Under the pieces are notes generated by a model, which made no database searches, was not told the DNA's origin, and saw only the letters and a list, made by a program, of their open reading frames with translations. Below, piece by piece: positions 33,523 to 42,755 of a stretch of 64,000 nucleotides of DNA. The first letter of the stretch is position 1. Each line of letters starts with the position of its first letter. A program made the translations under genes and the position numbers. Origin of the DNA: JAXDAY01 sp034679345 (GTDB lineage Bacteria > Eisenbacteria > RBG-16-71-46 > CAIMUX01 > VGJL01); assembly GCA_034679345.1 (NCBI GenBank), contig JAXDAY010000035.1, positions 1 through 64,000 of the forward strand, in the 5' to 3' direction.

Positions 33523-34403
33523 TTCCCGCCGAGGCGGCTTCGCCGAGTCCCTGGCCGGCCCGGAGGGTTTCGACCTTCCGGGCCGGACCGCATACCTGGG
33601 AACTCGGTCGACGCACCCTCGTCCTGGGGATCCTGAACTGCACGCCCGACTCGTTCAGCGACGGCGGGATCTTCACAACCGAGGAGGCGATCACGCGGCG
33701 GATCTCCGTGATCGCGGAGGAAGGGGCGGACATCGTCGACATCGGCGGGGAGAGCACGCGCCCCGGGGCGGAGCCGGTCGGCCCGGAGACCGAGTGGGAC
33801 CGGATCGCCCCCGCGCTGCGAGCGATCCGGCGGCAAGGGATTGCGCTTCCCGCGAGCGTCGACACAATGAAGCCCGAAGTGGCACGGCGTGCGATCGACG
33901 AAGGCGCGGTCATCCTGAACGATGTCTCGGGCCTGCGCGGCGGGCCGGCGATGGCGGAGATCGCGGCGCGTCACGGCGCGGCGATGATCCTGATGCATAT
34001 GCAGGGGGAACCGCGCACCATGCAGGCCGAGCCCCGCTACCACGACCTCATCGCCGAGGTGCGAGGGCACCTCGCGGGAGCGGTGGCGGTGGCGCGCGAT
34101 GCCGGAGTCCCGGAGGAATCGATCCTCGTCGATCCCGGGATCGGCTTCGGAAAGAATCTGGTCCACAACCTGGAGTTGCTTCGTCGCCTCGCCGCATTCG
34201 GAGACCTCGGCGCGGGAGTCCTCGTCGGCACCTCACGGAAGAGCTTTCTCGGCAGGCTCCTCGATCTCCCCGTGGAGGACCGCCTCGAGGCCTCCATCGC
34301 CTCCTTCGCAGGATCGGTCCTGGCCGGAGCCCACGCGGTCCGCGCACACGATGTCCGCGCGGCGGTCCGTGCCGTGCGAGTGGCCGACGCGCTGCGGGAC
34401 TGA
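33519..34403 (+). CDS. folP: Dihydropteroate synthase
   Basis: 294 residues from a GTG overlapping the ftsH stop. Condenses p-aminobenzoate with dihydropterin pyrophosphate in folate synthesis. Family motifs in order: GILNCTPDSFSDGG (family usually NVTPDSF), VDIGGESTRPGAEPV, VDTMKPEVA, LNDVSGL, MILMHMQGEPRTMQ, DPGIGFGKNLVHNLELL, GTSRKSFLG. The TIM-barrel length is normal, with an N-terminal extension of about 25 residues. It is the last tightly coupled member of the tilS-hpt-ftsH-folP chain; cdaA follows after 72 bp. Confidence 0.95.
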
Positions 34404-34475
34404 AGGGGGCGGTAGCGCCCGCTCCCCCGCTGCGCTACGATCTCATCGCCGACCCATTCCCGGGAGGAACGAGCC

Positions 34476-35306
34476 TTGCCGTTCAGTGTGCGCCTGATCC
34501 TCGACGTCGCCGACGTCCTGATCGTCGCGATCCTCATCTACAGGATCCTGGCCCTCGTGCGCGGGACGCGCGCCGCGCAGATGGTGCTGGGCCTCGCGGC
34601 GCTCGCGATCCTCTCGGTCGCCGCCGAATGGCTTCAGCTCTCCTCCCTCAACTGGATCCTCGCGAGTCTGAAGACGGTCTGGGTGATCGGATTCCTGATC
34701 CTCTTCCAGCCCGAGCTCCGCAAAGGCCTCGCCCAGTTTGGCGCGAATCCTCTCTTCCGCCAGTTCCTGCGCGTCAGTCAGACGGCGAGCCTCGGGGAGA
34801 TCCAGAAGGCCTGCGAGGCGATGTCGAAAAAGGGGCTGGGCGCCATCGTCGTCATCGAGCGCAACATGGGTCTGAAGTCGTTCGTGGAGACCGGCACGGC
34901 CCTCGAAGCCACCGTCTCGGCCGAGCTGATCGAAACGATCTTCACTCCCCCATCGCCGCTGCACGACGGCGCGATCGTGATCCGCGGCAATCAGGTGGTC
35001 GCCGCGGGCTGCATCCTCCCGCTCAGCCAGAGCTCCAAGATCGAGCGCACCCTTGGCACGCGCCACCGCGCGGCCGTCGGCCTCTCGGAGGAGACCGATG
35101 CGATTTCGATCGTCGTCTCCGAGGAAACGCGCAGGATCTCGGTCGCCGAACGAGGGGTGCTCCACCGCCTCCCCGATCCAGGTCAGCTACGCAGCGTCCT
35201 GGCGGGTCTCTTGAAGGCGGAGGAGACAGCGAGCGACGAACCGGTGATTCCCGTGGCCGATGATGCCGCGCAGCAACTCTCCTCCGGCGGCGGAGCGGCG
35301 AGCTGA
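34476..35306 (+). CDS. cdaA: Diadenylate cyclase (CdaA type)
   Basis: 276 residues from a TTG with GGGAGG upstream. Three N-terminal membrane helices (about 9-75) are followed by the DAC domain, which makes c-di-AMP from two ATP. The catalytic signatures are intact: PSPLHDGAIVI with DGA at 164-166 and GTRHRAAVG with RHR at 196-198. The tail after 255 is short and acidic. In Firmicutes cdaA is followed by the regulator cdaR (YbbR); here it is not, and the next gene is convergent. c-di-AMP controls potassium and turgor, consistent with its neighbourhood of essential genes. Confidence 0.95.
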   Translation: MPFSVRLILDVADVLIVAILIYRILALVRGTRAAQMVLGLAALAILSVAAEWLQLSSLNWILASLKTVWVIGFLILFQPELRKGLAQFGANPLFRQFLRVSQTASLGEIQKACEAMSKKGLGAIVVIERNMGLKSFVETGTALEATVSAELIETIFTPPSPLHDGAIVIRGNQVVAAGCILPLSQSSKIERTLGTRHRAAVGLSEETDAISIVVSEETRRISVAERGVLHRLPDPGQLRSVLAGLLKAEETASDEPVIPVADDAAQQLSSGGGAAS

Positions 35307-35319
35307 TCGGGGCGCTGGC

Positions 35320-36243
35320 TCAGATCTCCTCGATCCGGCTGACCAAGATCCCCTTGAAGGAGTCGATCCGATCGAGATAGGCCTTGAGCGGCACCTTCAC
35401 GACCTTGCCGCCGTCGTAGTATCCCTCCAGGGGACTTCTCGCGGCGTGCACGAGATAGACCGTGCCGGCCTCCCGCACGAGGATGCCGAGATGCTGGATC
35501 AGGATCCCTTGCGCGCGAGCCTCCGCCCCCTTGGGCGCCGACTCGTCGAGGACGAAGTAGACGATGTCGCCCGACTGGAGCGCGCTCCAGTTGATCTTCC
35601 CCTTCGGGAGAAAGGCGATCGCTCCTGCGGCGAAGCGCTCGTTTCCTGGATCAGGCGCGACCGGGCCGATCGTCGCGGTGACGTCCTTCCCCCAGATCCC
35701 GCTCTGGAAGATGTCCTCCGAGTAGTCGAGATGGGCGGGGTGGTCGTATCGGACGCGCCCATCCGGCAGAATCGCATCCTGCACTCCGGCGCCGTAGAAG
35801 CGCGTGCCGAAGGCGAACTGCACCGCCTCGCGCGCCGAGGAGGAACGGCCTAGCTCGGTCGTCCGGTAGAGGAAGAGGATGCAATCGGTCTGGAAGTCGT
35901 CGCAGAGACGGCCTTCGGTCACATAGCCGCCCGGGTCGAGTCCGAAGAGATAGCGGGTCTTTCCCTCTCGATAGAAGTAGTCGGCCCAGAAGGCGATCTT
36001 CTCCCCCAGGGGCTTCTCCTCGATGCCCCGCATCAGCGAGTCGATGCGGGCGCTCGAGAGCACGTGGGAGTTGTCCAAGTTGAATCGGACCATCGTCTCG
36101 AATCGCTCGAGGATCGGCTCGGCAACCTCCCCCTCACCCGATGCGAAGCGGATCATGCTCAGAATCCCCAGCGCGAGCGCTAGCCCGCTGATTCGAATGA
36201 TTCCTTTTCCGGTTCCAATGCGAGCGGCGTGTCTCTGATCCAC
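35320..36243 (-). CDS. Secreted DUF1460-like amidase (NlpC/P60-type fold)
   Basis: 307 residues from the GTG at 36243, chosen because GGAGG lies 4 bp upstream; an ATG at 36267 is possible but lacks a ribosome site. A signal-type helix (IRISGLALALGILSMIRFASG) precedes the mature part. DUF1460 features: QTDCILFLYRTTELG with the likely nucleophilic cysteine, VRYDHPAHLDYSEDIFQSGI, LQSGDIVYFVLD, then IQHLGILVREAG with the likely catalytic histidine, and YLVHAARSP. Relatives act as N-acetylmuramoyl-L-alanine amidases or cell-wall endopeptidases. It is convergent with cdaA, leaving 13 bp between the two stops. Confidence 0.6.
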   Translation of the reverse strand: MDQRHAARIGTGKGIIRISGLALALGILSMIRFASGEGEVAEPILERFETMVRFNLDNSHVLSSARIDSLMRGIEEKPLGEKIAFWADYFYREGKTRYLFGLDPGGYVTEGRLCDDFQTDCILFLYRTTELGRSSSAREAVQFAFGTRFYGAGVQDAILPDGRVRYDHPAHLDYSEDIFQSGIWGKDVTATIGPVAPDPGNERFAAGAIAFLPKGKINWSALQSGDIVYFVLDESAPKGAEARAQGILIQHLGILVREAGTVYLVHAARSPLEGYYDGGKVVKVPLKAYLDRIDSFKGILVSRIEEI

Positions 36244-36267
36244 GAATCCTCCATTGATCGAGTCCAT

Positions 36268-36633
36268 TCTAGTGGATTGGAGATCGTGCGGGTCAAGGAA
36301 GGCTGTGACCGTGGGTACATCCGGGGCGGGCAAAGCACGAAGCGAAGCGATCCGCCGGCCGACCCGCCCTTCCCACGAGCCCCGGAACCCCGGCAACTCG
36401 GGTGCCCCCCAAGGTGAGCGACTGCGCCTCCAGCCAGCCGTTCACGACCGGTCGGGACCGGTCCGGCGAATCCCTTCGCCCTGGCCCGTATGCAGGAATG
36501 CTGCCATCTTCCGCATCGTGGGATGATTCCCGCAATCGACTGAACCGGACTCGTCTTCGAGCGGGCCCCCAGCGATCGCTCCTGAGCGGTGGGACCGAGG
36601 TGAAGTCGCCCCCGGCTACAGGCGACCTCGCGG
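36268..36633. other. Intergenic region without recognised gene
   Basis: About 365 bp between the amidase start and the DUF72 stop (both leftward). No frame has domain or signal-peptide character. A short direct repeat GACCGGTC/GACCGGTCC lies near 36447-36464, and a 6-bp hairpin GTCGCC/GGCGAC lies near 36607-36628, just past the DUF72 stop. Presumably carries the amidase promoter. Confidence 0.35.
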
Positions 36634-37413
36634 TCAGTCTCCCGGCGCGAGATCGAGCAACTCCGACATACGGCTTGCGTTTCTCGCCGCGCGGCCGGCG
36701 TGGCAATTGTTGAAGAAGAGGTACGTGTCGGTCGTCCGAGATCCCAGATCGAGAATCGCATCGATCCACTCGCTCAGCTCGCCGTCCGAGTAATTGTAGT
36801 CGTAGCGATCCCCCCCGCCTCTTCCCCACCAGTTGGCGGCGTTCCTGCCGTGGAAGCGAACGTATCCGATCCCATTCGTTTCCCGGACGAGGGGAGGGAA
36901 GAGCCCCCGCAGCCGCGGCTCGTCGACGATGCAGAAACCGAGCCCTTCCCGCCGGAGCTCCTCGAATGTCTCCTCCCGCGCCCAGGAATCGTGACGGAAC
37001 TCCACGAAGACCGGCCGCTCTCCCATTCGCTCGCGCAAGCGGCGGAGGTGGTCGAGATTCGCGGGGGTACGCTGAAAAGCCCAGGGGAATTGCGCCAGCG
37101 CGCCGTGGAACTTCCCCGTCTCCTCGAGGGGCGCGATGCAGTCGAGGAATCGACGAAAGTGATCCGGATCGTCGACGCGCTTGTGGGTGACATCCTGGTG
37201 GAGTTTCACGATGAAGCGGAATGACTCGGGTGTCTTGCGCTCCATCTGCCGCAATACGACCGGATGAGGGAGACGGTAGTAGGTCGAGTTCACCTCGACC
37301 GCGGCAAAGCGCTTGGAGTAATGGACGAGCCGCTCCCCGCGGGGGAGCTCCGGAGGATAGAAGACTTCGCTCCAATCGTCGAAGGAATAGCCGGAGGTGC
37401 CGATCCAGATCAT
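36634..37413 (-). CDS. DUF72-family protein
   Basis: 259 residues. A TIM-barrel-like family (YecE/DUF72) defined by the start WIGTSGYSFDDW, YSKRFAAVEVNSTYYRLP, FRFIVKLHQDVTH, ALAQFPWAF, FVEFRHDSW and GYVRFHGRN, all present, with a terminal LFFNNCHAGRAARNA. The biochemical role is unknown; some members co-occur with DNA repair genes. Its ATG overlaps the Pol IV stop by four bases, so the two are translationally coupled and likely share the palindrome-controlled promoter upstream of Pol IV. Confidence 0.9.
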   Translation of the reverse strand: MIWIGTSGYSFDDWSEVFYPPELPRGERLVHYSKRFAAVEVNSTYYRLPHPVVLRQMERKTPESFRFIVKLHQDVTHKRVDDPDHFRRFLDCIAPLEETGKFHGALAQFPWAFQRTPANLDHLRRLRERMGERPVFVEFRHDSWAREETFEELRREGLGFCIVDEPRLRGLFPPLVRETNGIGYVRFHGRNAANWWGRGGGDRYDYNYSDGELSEWIDAILDLGSRTTDTYLFFNNCHAGRAARNASRMSELLDLAPGD

Positions 37414-38603
37414 CGAATCCTCGCCTCCCTTCGATCGGCCAGCAATGAGGCCCTCCGGAGGGATCGCGCTCCGTAGACGGCGCGCAGCCGGTCGATGGCA
37501 CGATCGAGGCGATCGAGCCGACCATCATCGAAGAGCTCCGCAGGCCGCCACCCCTCCGGCCGCATGAGTCCCGAGACTGAGACGCCCAACATCCGGATCT
37601 CATCATGAACCGACAGCGCATCGAAGAGAAGAGCGACGGTTCGAAAGACCACCTGCGTGGAGTCCGTTGGGTTCTCCAATCTGCGCCGGCGGGATCGTGT
37701 GGTGAAGTCCGAACTTCGCACCTTCAGATGAGCAGTGGCGCCGAGCCATCCCTCCGTCCGCAGGTCGCGTCCGACCTCGTCGGAAAGGCCGAGGAGGAGC
37801 CTGCCGATCTCTCGCCGGTCGCTCGTGTCCCTCGGAAGAGTGAACTCATGTCCCAGCGACTTCGGTGCCGGAGTGGCATGGTGCGGCACGACGGGACTCG
37901 AGTCCTCTCCCCTCGCCGCGTCACGGAGAAGCCTTCCCCAGATCCCGAAGCGACGGAGCATCTCGGCTGCAGGGGCGCGAGAGAGATCGCCGATGGTCAC
38001 GACTCCGAAATGGGAAAGCGCGCGAACCGTCGCCGGACCGACCCCGTAGAGCTCTCCCACCGGTCGACCAGCGTAGGTCCGGACATACTGCTGGAGGTCG
38101 AGCACGGTCACGCCCCCCGGCTTGCCCAGAGGGGAGGCCATCTTCGCGACGAGCTTGTTGTTCCCAATTCCGACGCTGCAGCCCAGACCGAGGCGGTCGC
38201 GGATATCACGCTGGATCTCAAGCGCAAGTCTTCTTCCGCCATCCAGGCCGCCCGCGATCCCTGTGACGTCGAGAAAGGCCTCGTCGATGCTCGCCATCTC
38301 TACAAGGGGACTGAATCGTAGGAGGGACTTCAGAAGCCTCGCTGAGAGATCAAGGTAGCGGGGTGGGTGACAGGGTAGGAATACCGCCTCCGGGCAGCGC
38401 TTACGGGCTTCGCCCAGGGGCATGCCCGACCGGACTCCATAGATCCGGGCTTCGTAGGATGCGCTCGCGACCACGCCGCGATCCACCGGCCGTCCACCGA
38501 TCACCAATGGCTTGCCCCGGAGACGTGGAGCCGCGAGCACCTCCGCTTGCGCGAAGAACGCGTCCATGTCGACGTGGAGAATTACTCGAAGCGAGGCTGT
38601 CAT
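37410..38603 (-). CDS. dinB: DNA polymerase IV (Y-family)
   Basis: 397 residues. AAGGGGAG precedes the ATG. Error-prone translesion polymerase. The catalytic carboxylates are present: HVDMDAFF (D12, D14) and SIDEAFLD (D107, E108). Also visible are the steric-gate region AFFAQAE, SASYEARIYGVRSGMPLGEA, the helix-hairpin-helix GVGPATVRALSHFGVVTIGDL, and a little-finger domain. The C-terminus lacks an obvious beta-clamp peptide. It is the first gene of a two-gene operon with DUF72 and is preceded by a 22-bp palindrome overlapping a TATACT box, suggesting repressor control. Confidence 0.95.
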   Translation of the reverse strand: MTASLRVILHVDMDAFFAQAEVLAAPRLRGKPLVIGGRPVDRGVVASASYEARIYGVRSGMPLGEARKRCPEAVFLPCHPPRYLDLSARLLKSLLRFSPLVEMASIDEAFLDVTGIAGGLDGGRRLALEIQRDIRDRLGLGCSVGIGNNKLVAKMASPLGKPGGVTVLDLQQYVRTYAGRPVGELYGVGPATVRALSHFGVVTIGDLSRAPAAEMLRRFGIWGRLLRDAARGEDSSPVVPHHATPAPKSLGHEFTLPRDTSDRREIGRLLLGLSDEVGRDLRTEGWLGATAHLKVRSSDFTTRSRRRRLENPTDSTQVVFRTVALLFDALSVHDEIRMLGVSVSGLMRPEGWRPAELFDDGRLDRLDRAIDRLRAVYGARSLRRASLLADRREARIR

Positions 38604-38620
38604 CGACTCCCCTTGCTCTC

Positions 38621-38645
38621 AGTATACCATACATACGTACGGTAT
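38621..38645 (-). promoter_or_regulatory. Putative promoter -10 box with overlapping 22-bp operator of the Pol IV operon
   Basis: Palindrome with arms ATACCATAC (38624-38632) and GTACGGTAT (38637-38645) separated by 4 bp; 8 of 9 positions pair. On the minus strand it runs directly into TATACT (38621-38626), a good -10 box 18 bp upstream of the Pol IV start. The layout fits a repressor blocking RNA polymerase. It is not the E. coli (CTG-N10-CAG) or Bacillus (GAAC-N4-GTTC) LexA box; LexA boxes vary by phylum. Confidence 0.55.
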
Positions 38646-38651
38646 TCAATG

Positions 38652-38682
38652 AAAAGCCCCGCCCCCCAGCCCCCAGCGGGGC
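38652..38682 (-). terminator. Rho-independent terminator of the TRAP operon
   Basis: Read on the minus strand: stem GCCCCGC and GCGGGGC around a 13-nt G-rich loop, followed by TTTTC. It lies 30 bp past the stop of the last gene in the TRAP operon. Confidence 0.75.
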
Positions 38683-38711
38683 CTGGGTGACCTCGCGCCG
38701 GAGCGGTCCTG

Positions 38712-39809
38712 CTAGAGGTCGGGGAAGAGAGTATCGAGGATCTCGGGAGGCGGCCCCTCGGCCGACCAGTTCGCGATCCCTCCGGAGCCGCGCATCGGCA
38801 GCCACTCGGGCCACCGATCGGTCCTTCTCAGGAACGACTGCTCCCAAACCGGTTGTGGGAGATCGAACTCCCTCAAGTCCTGAAGTCCGATGTCCGGCAG
38901 AAAAAAGGGGAGGCGGAGGTGGATCGCCGGCAGGTAGGCCATCGCCCCCACGCGCGCGCCCACCGCCTTGGATCCGATCTCGCGCCAGAATGCGAAACCG
39001 CTCACCTTATGGACTCCCGCCTTCCGCACGAAGCAGCCTTCCATCGACTCGACTGTGATCAACTCCAGCGAGTCGCCTCGGTCGACGATCTCGCGGTAAA
39101 AGACCTGCCCGCAGTAGCTCGACTCGTAGAGAAGCTCGAGGGTGCTGTGCAGCCCCGAGGGATAGACGAACTTGAGCATGAGAGTGCGAGCGTCGTCCAG
39201 CCGGACCTCCTCTGAGGTGAGAGTCACTTTCTCCGCAAAGAGATCGTAGCTGCCACGGTAGCCTTCGGAATAGTCGTACTGGAGGCAGAAGCCGCCGAGC
39301 CCCGCGCGCCCCATCCGCAAGGTCAAGAACGGGTAGACTCCGGGATTGGCGAAGCGGTGCTGGAAGGCCTCTGCGATGTCGCCTTCCTGGAACGTGTAGA
39401 CCTTCCCCTCGACCCGGGCGAGCCTGCTGATGTAATCCATCGAGTTCAGCGCGCGCCCCTTGAAACGCCGGAGCGCCTCCCCGCGCGCCTCCTCGGTTCC
39501 AGCCTCCCCGAATCGGCCCTCTGAGTAGAGCCGATCGATCTCTCTCAGAGTCTCCACGTTCTTCGCATGGATCCGGGAGCCGACCGACTCCACGTCCGCG
39601 GGAGTGAGGCGCGCCAGCGGCACGGGCGGATCCTCTCGACAGAGAACGCACGACATTCGCTCCGGACGGAGCTCGCTTCGCGCCGCCGGCTGAGGCTCGA
39701 CCGCTGCGGGGCCGGAGGCGGCGCAGACAATCAGGAGGAGACACGCCAGCGCCCGGAGGCGAACACGGCCGATTCGCCTCAAGGCGTCCCAGCAATCCGA
39801 GGAAGCCAT
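38712..39809 (-). CDS. Secreted protein of unknown function at the end of the TRAP operon
   Basis: 365 residues from the ATG at 39809, which overlaps the dctM 3' end by 31 bp. Signal peptide VRLRALACLLLIVCAASGPA. The mature part has a CVLC motif near residue 55, a helical stretch (ETLREIDRLYSEGRFGEAG) and then a long beta-rich domain of about 230 residues (YPFLTLRMGRAGLGGFCLQY, YDLFAEKVTLTSEEV, TLELLYESSYCGQVFYREIV). Several cysteines could form disulphides. I recognise no family. The overlap with dctM and the terminator directly after it place it firmly in the TRAP transporter operon, so a role in the same uptake pathway is inferred. Confidence 0.6.
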   Translation of the reverse strand: MASSDCWDALRRIGRVRLRALACLLLIVCAASGPAAVEPQPAARSELRPERMSCVLCREDPPVPLARLTPADVESVGSRIHAKNVETLREIDRLYSEGRFGEAGTEEARGEALRRFKGRALNSMDYISRLARVEGKVYTFQEGDIAEAFQHRFANPGVYPFLTLRMGRAGLGGFCLQYDYSEGYRGSYDLFAEKVTLTSEEVRLDDARTLMLKFVYPSGLHSTLELLYESSYCGQVFYREIVDRGDSLELITVESMEGCFVRKAGVHKVSGFAFWREIGSKAVGARVGAMAYLPAIHLRLPFFLPDIGLQDLREFDLPQPVWEQSFLRRTDRWPEWLPMRGSGGIANWSAEGPPPEILDTLFPDL

Positions 39810-41101
39810 AGACTCATGTCGGGCCAATAGGTGACCACCATCAATGCGAGGAGCAAGACGAGGAGGAATGGAAGCGCGGCCCGATAGACCTCGGTGACGG
39901 GGCGTCCGAACCGGAAGGAGGAAATGAAGAGGTTCAGGCCGAAGGGCGGCGTCAGGAATCCGATCTCGAGGTTTGTGAGGAAGATGATCCCCAGATGGAC
40001 GAGGTTGACGTCGTACTCGAGGGCGATCGGAATGATCAGCGGCACGACAATCATCGCAGAGAAGATCTCCATCAACGACCCGACGATCAACAGAAGGATG
40101 TTCAACGCGAAGAGGAACGAATAGCGGTTGGTGATGAAGCCCCGCACCCAGTCGAGGATCTTTCCCGGGACCTCCGCGTCGATGAGGAAGTTCGTCAGGC
40201 CGAAGGCGGCCCCGAGAATCATGAGGATCGCCCCGACCAGGGTCATGCTCTCGGCGGCGATCGCCGGGACCTTTCTCCATGGTATGTCGCGGTAGATCGC
40301 GACCTCGACGATGAGCGCGTAGATCGCCGTCACCGTCGCTGCCTCGGTGACCGTCATCTTGCCGCCGTAGATCCCTCCGAGAATGATGAACGGCAACGGC
40401 ACTTCCCAGGCCGCGGATTTGAGCGAAGGCAGGATGTCCTTCAACCCCTCCCGGAATGGGACCCGGCGCGTCTTCGATTTCCCGCCGCTCTCTCGCATCG
40501 CGTAGGCGGAGAGCACCGCGATCAGGAAGATCCCGGGAATGAGCCCGGCCAGGAAGAGCCGGTCGATTTCGGGAGCGGAGCCGGCCGGAAGAACGAGACC
40601 ACTCACGCTCTGCGACGCCACGTAGCTGTAAAGGATCAAGGGCAGGCTGGGAGGAAACAGGAAACCGAGACTACCCGAGGTGGTGAGCAAACCGAGCGAG
40701 TAGCGCTGGTTGAACCCTTCACGCATGAGCGCGGGCATGAGAAGGCCCCCCATCGCGACGATGGTGACCCCGCTTCCTCCGGTGAAGGCGGTGAAGATCG
40801 CACAGGCGACCATCGCCACGAGCGCCAGGCTTCCGGGGATCCAGCCGAACATCGAGCTCGTGAGGCGAACGAGACGCTCGGGGGTCTTGCTCTCGGCGAA
40901 CAGGTACCCCGCGAACGTGAACATCGGGATCGCGATCAGGATCGACGAGGACGCGAGCCGGCTCATCTCGGTGATGACCGCGCTGGAGGAGATACCCTGG
41001 CGCAAGAACGCGAAGAGGGCTCCGCCGCCCAGGACGATGAAGAGGGGCGTGCCCAGGAGGGCGATCCCGAGGAGGATCAGGCCGACGATCCAACCGATCA
41101 C
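39779..41101 (-). CDS. dctM: TRAP transporter large permease DctM
   Basis: 440 residues from a GTG overlapping the dctQ stop. Eleven or twelve membrane segments with family hallmarks: IPMFTFAGYLFAES, FGWIPGSLALVAMVACAIFTAFTGGSGVT, SGSLGFLFPPSLPLILYSYVA, AEIL-type region near the SEAT-like KMTVTEAATVTAIYAL, and VHLGIIFLTNLEIGFLTPPFGLNLF. It is the sodium-coupled translocation subunit that works with the small permease and the periplasmic binding protein. The tail carries extra hydrophobic sequence (LLVLLLALMVVTYWP), normal for the family. Confidence 0.95.
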   Translation of the reverse strand: MIGWIVGLILLGIALLGTPLFIVLGGGALFAFLRQGISSSAVITEMSRLASSSILIAIPMFTFAGYLFAESKTPERLVRLTSSMFGWIPGSLALVAMVACAIFTAFTGGSGVTIVAMGGLLMPALMREGFNQRYSLGLLTTSGSLGFLFPPSLPLILYSYVASQSVSGLVLPAGSAPEIDRLFLAGLIPGIFLIAVLSAYAMRESGGKSKTRRVPFREGLKDILPSLKSAAWEVPLPFIILGGIYGGKMTVTEAATVTAIYALIVEVAIYRDIPWRKVPAIAAESMTLVGAILMILGAAFGLTNFLIDAEVPGKILDWVRGFITNRYSFLFALNILLLIVGSLMEIFSAMIVVPLIIPIALEYDVNLVHLGIIFLTNLEIGFLTPPFGLNLFISSFRFGRPVTEVYRAALPFLLVLLLALMVVTYWPDMSLWLPRIAGTP

Positions 41102-41697
41102 GCCGGACCCTCCACTCGCGCGGGCCAGATGACCTGGATCATGAAGCGATAGGTGAGCAGGATGAAGCCCCAGAGCAGGATCGACTGATTGACCCAGGTG
41201 GGGATTCCGAGGAACGGCCGGGTCCCGTGCAGGTACTCCTCTCTGAGGTAGATGTAGGCTCCGTTCGACATCCAGGCGCACACGCCGGCGCAAAGCAGGG
41301 AGAGCAGCCTGCCGACACGCTGGCGGGTCCGTTCCGGGAGCATCCGGCGGACCACGTCGACATGGAGGTGTCGCGCGTACGAGGTCGCGACCAACGCCCC
41401 CAAGAACGCGATCCACAGGACCAGGGTGCGAACCACAGGATCGAACCAGAGAACTCCGCTGTTGAAGAAGTTGCGCAGGAGCACCTGGGCGAAGGAGAGC
41501 AGGAGCATCACTGCGAGGAAGAGGCTGAAGAGGATCCCCTCGCCGGCGCGCGTCCAGCGATCGATCCGATCATCGCCGAAGCGCCGCACGAGAAGGGCAT
41601 GGATCAGAATGCCGACCGCGACTCCGGCGGCGAGGGTGGCGAGGAACATCGCCCCGGGGTGGAGCCCTTCGAGCGGGAGTTTCGGTTCCGGGGTCAC
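41098..41697 (-). CDS. dctQ: TRAP transporter small permease DctQ
   Basis: 199 residues from a GTG that overlaps the dctP stop (GTGA). The first helix (FLATLAAGVAVGILIHALLV) is extra; four DctQ helices follow. Features: GILFSLFLAVMLLLSFAQVLLRNFFNSGVLW, WIAFLGALVATSYARHLHVDV with the conserved R-H-x-x-V/D, and a final IQVIW. It binds DctM and completes the membrane complex. The N-terminal extension makes it slightly longer than the usual 160-180 residues. Confidence 0.9.
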   Translation of the reverse strand: MTPEPKLPLEGLHPGAMFLATLAAGVAVGILIHALLVRRFGDDRIDRWTRAGEGILFSLFLAVMLLLSFAQVLLRNFFNSGVLWFDPVVRTLVLWIAFLGALVATSYARHLHVDVVRRMLPERTRQRVGRLLSLLCAGVCAWMSNGAYIYLREEYLHGTRPFLGIPTWVNQSILLWGFILLTYRFMIQVIWPARVEGPA

Positions 41698-42755
41698 GGG
41701 CGATGCGACCCCGATTCCGTGCGCAACCCATCGAGAACTCGAAGCACCGCGTCCAGCGTCTCCCTCGTGTAGAGCTTGCCGACGAGCTTCTCCCGGACCG
41801 TGGCGCCGACCTTGGCGAAGGATCCCTTGTCCGCCTCGGCCAGAGGAACGATCTGGATCCCCTTGCCCTTGAGAACCTCGATCGCCTGCGCCCCTTCTCG
41901 ATCCGTCGCCTCGTTCAGCTTGGCGAAGTATTCGCGCGACGATTCCTTCAGGATCGCCTGGGCAGACGGGCTCAGGGAGTCGAAGATCTTCCTCGTCACG
42001 ACGACGGCGCCCATCGAGTACGTGACCGGCATGTCGGTCATGGCGGAGACGCGCGTGAACCACTGGAGCGCGATGCAGGCGATGGCCGAGTTGTAGACGC
42101 CGTCGATCATCCCCGTCTGCAGCGAGGTCACCACGTCGGTGATCGGCAACGGGACGGGGGAGACGCCAAGCTCCTTCAGAAACGCCTCGGCGAGCGGATC
42201 CCCCTCCCAGAGCCACATCCGGAGGCGATGGAGGTCATCGGCCGATCTCACCTGCTCTTTCGTGAAGAGGTAGACGGTTCCCACATCGGACCAACCGAGT
42301 AGCTCGAATCCCGCATCCCGCAGCATCCGTTCGAAGGCGGGCCCGAGGGAGTCGCGGACGGCGTGAACCTCCGCCATCGACTCGAAGGTGAAGGGCACCT
42401 CCAGCACACGGAGATCGGAGGCGATCTCGCCAAGCCCGACTCCGGTCAGGCCTCCCCCGTGGAGCTGGCCGGCCCGGATCTTCCGCAGGACGACCGCCTC
42501 ATCCCCCTGCACGCCGCTCGCGTAGAACTTGAGGCCGACCTCGCCGGCGGTCTTCGTGCGGACCTCCGCGTCGAGCTCTTCCATGATCCGCATCCAGGTG
42601 GATCCCTCCGGGGCGATGGTGGCGATCTTGATCTCGATCTTCGCCTTTTGCTTCGGACCGGCTGCGATGGCGTCCAATGCGAGCCCCGCCCCCATGGACC
42701 AGGCCGCGGCCGCGATCAGGGCCTGGGCGAACCCTCTAGAACCATTCATCCTCAT
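41694..42755 (-). CDS. dctP: TRAP transporter substrate-binding protein DctP
   Basis: 353 residues. The signal peptide ends near LDAIAAG. The mature protein fits the DctP family: IKIATIAPEGSTWMRIMEEL, GEVGLKFYASGVQGDEAVVLRKI, TFESMAEVHAVRDSL, the conserved arginine stretch LHRLRMWLWEGDPLAEAFLKELG, TSLQTGMIDGVYN and MGAVVVTRKIFDSLS. It captures an organic acid or related ligand in the periplasm and delivers it to DctQM. The 5' end overlaps the TatT gene by about 20 bp, tying the two together. Confidence 0.95.
   Translation of the reverse strand: MRMNGSRGFAQALIAAAAWSMGAGLALDAIAAGPKQKAKIEIKIATIAPEGSTWMRIMEELDAEVRTKTAGEVGLKFYASGVQGDEAVVLRKIRAGQLHGGGLTGVGLGEIASDLRVLEVPFTFESMAEVHAVRDSLGPAFERMLRDAGFELLGWSDVGTVYLFTKEQVRSADDLHRLRMWLWEGDPLAEAFLKELGVSPVPLPITDVVTSLQTGMIDGVYNSAIACIALQWFTRVSAMTDMPVTYSMGAVVVTRKIFDSLSPSAQAILKESSREYFAKLNEATDREGAQAIEVLKGKGIQIVPLAEADKGSFAKVGATVREKLVGKLYTRETLDAVLRVLDGLRTESGSHRP

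Noticed and set aside
38624..38645. Reading the Pol IV palindrome as a standard E. coli or Bacillus LexA box
   Set aside because: It has neither CTG-N10-CAG nor GAAC-N4-GTTC; it is only proposed as a lineage-specific operator.
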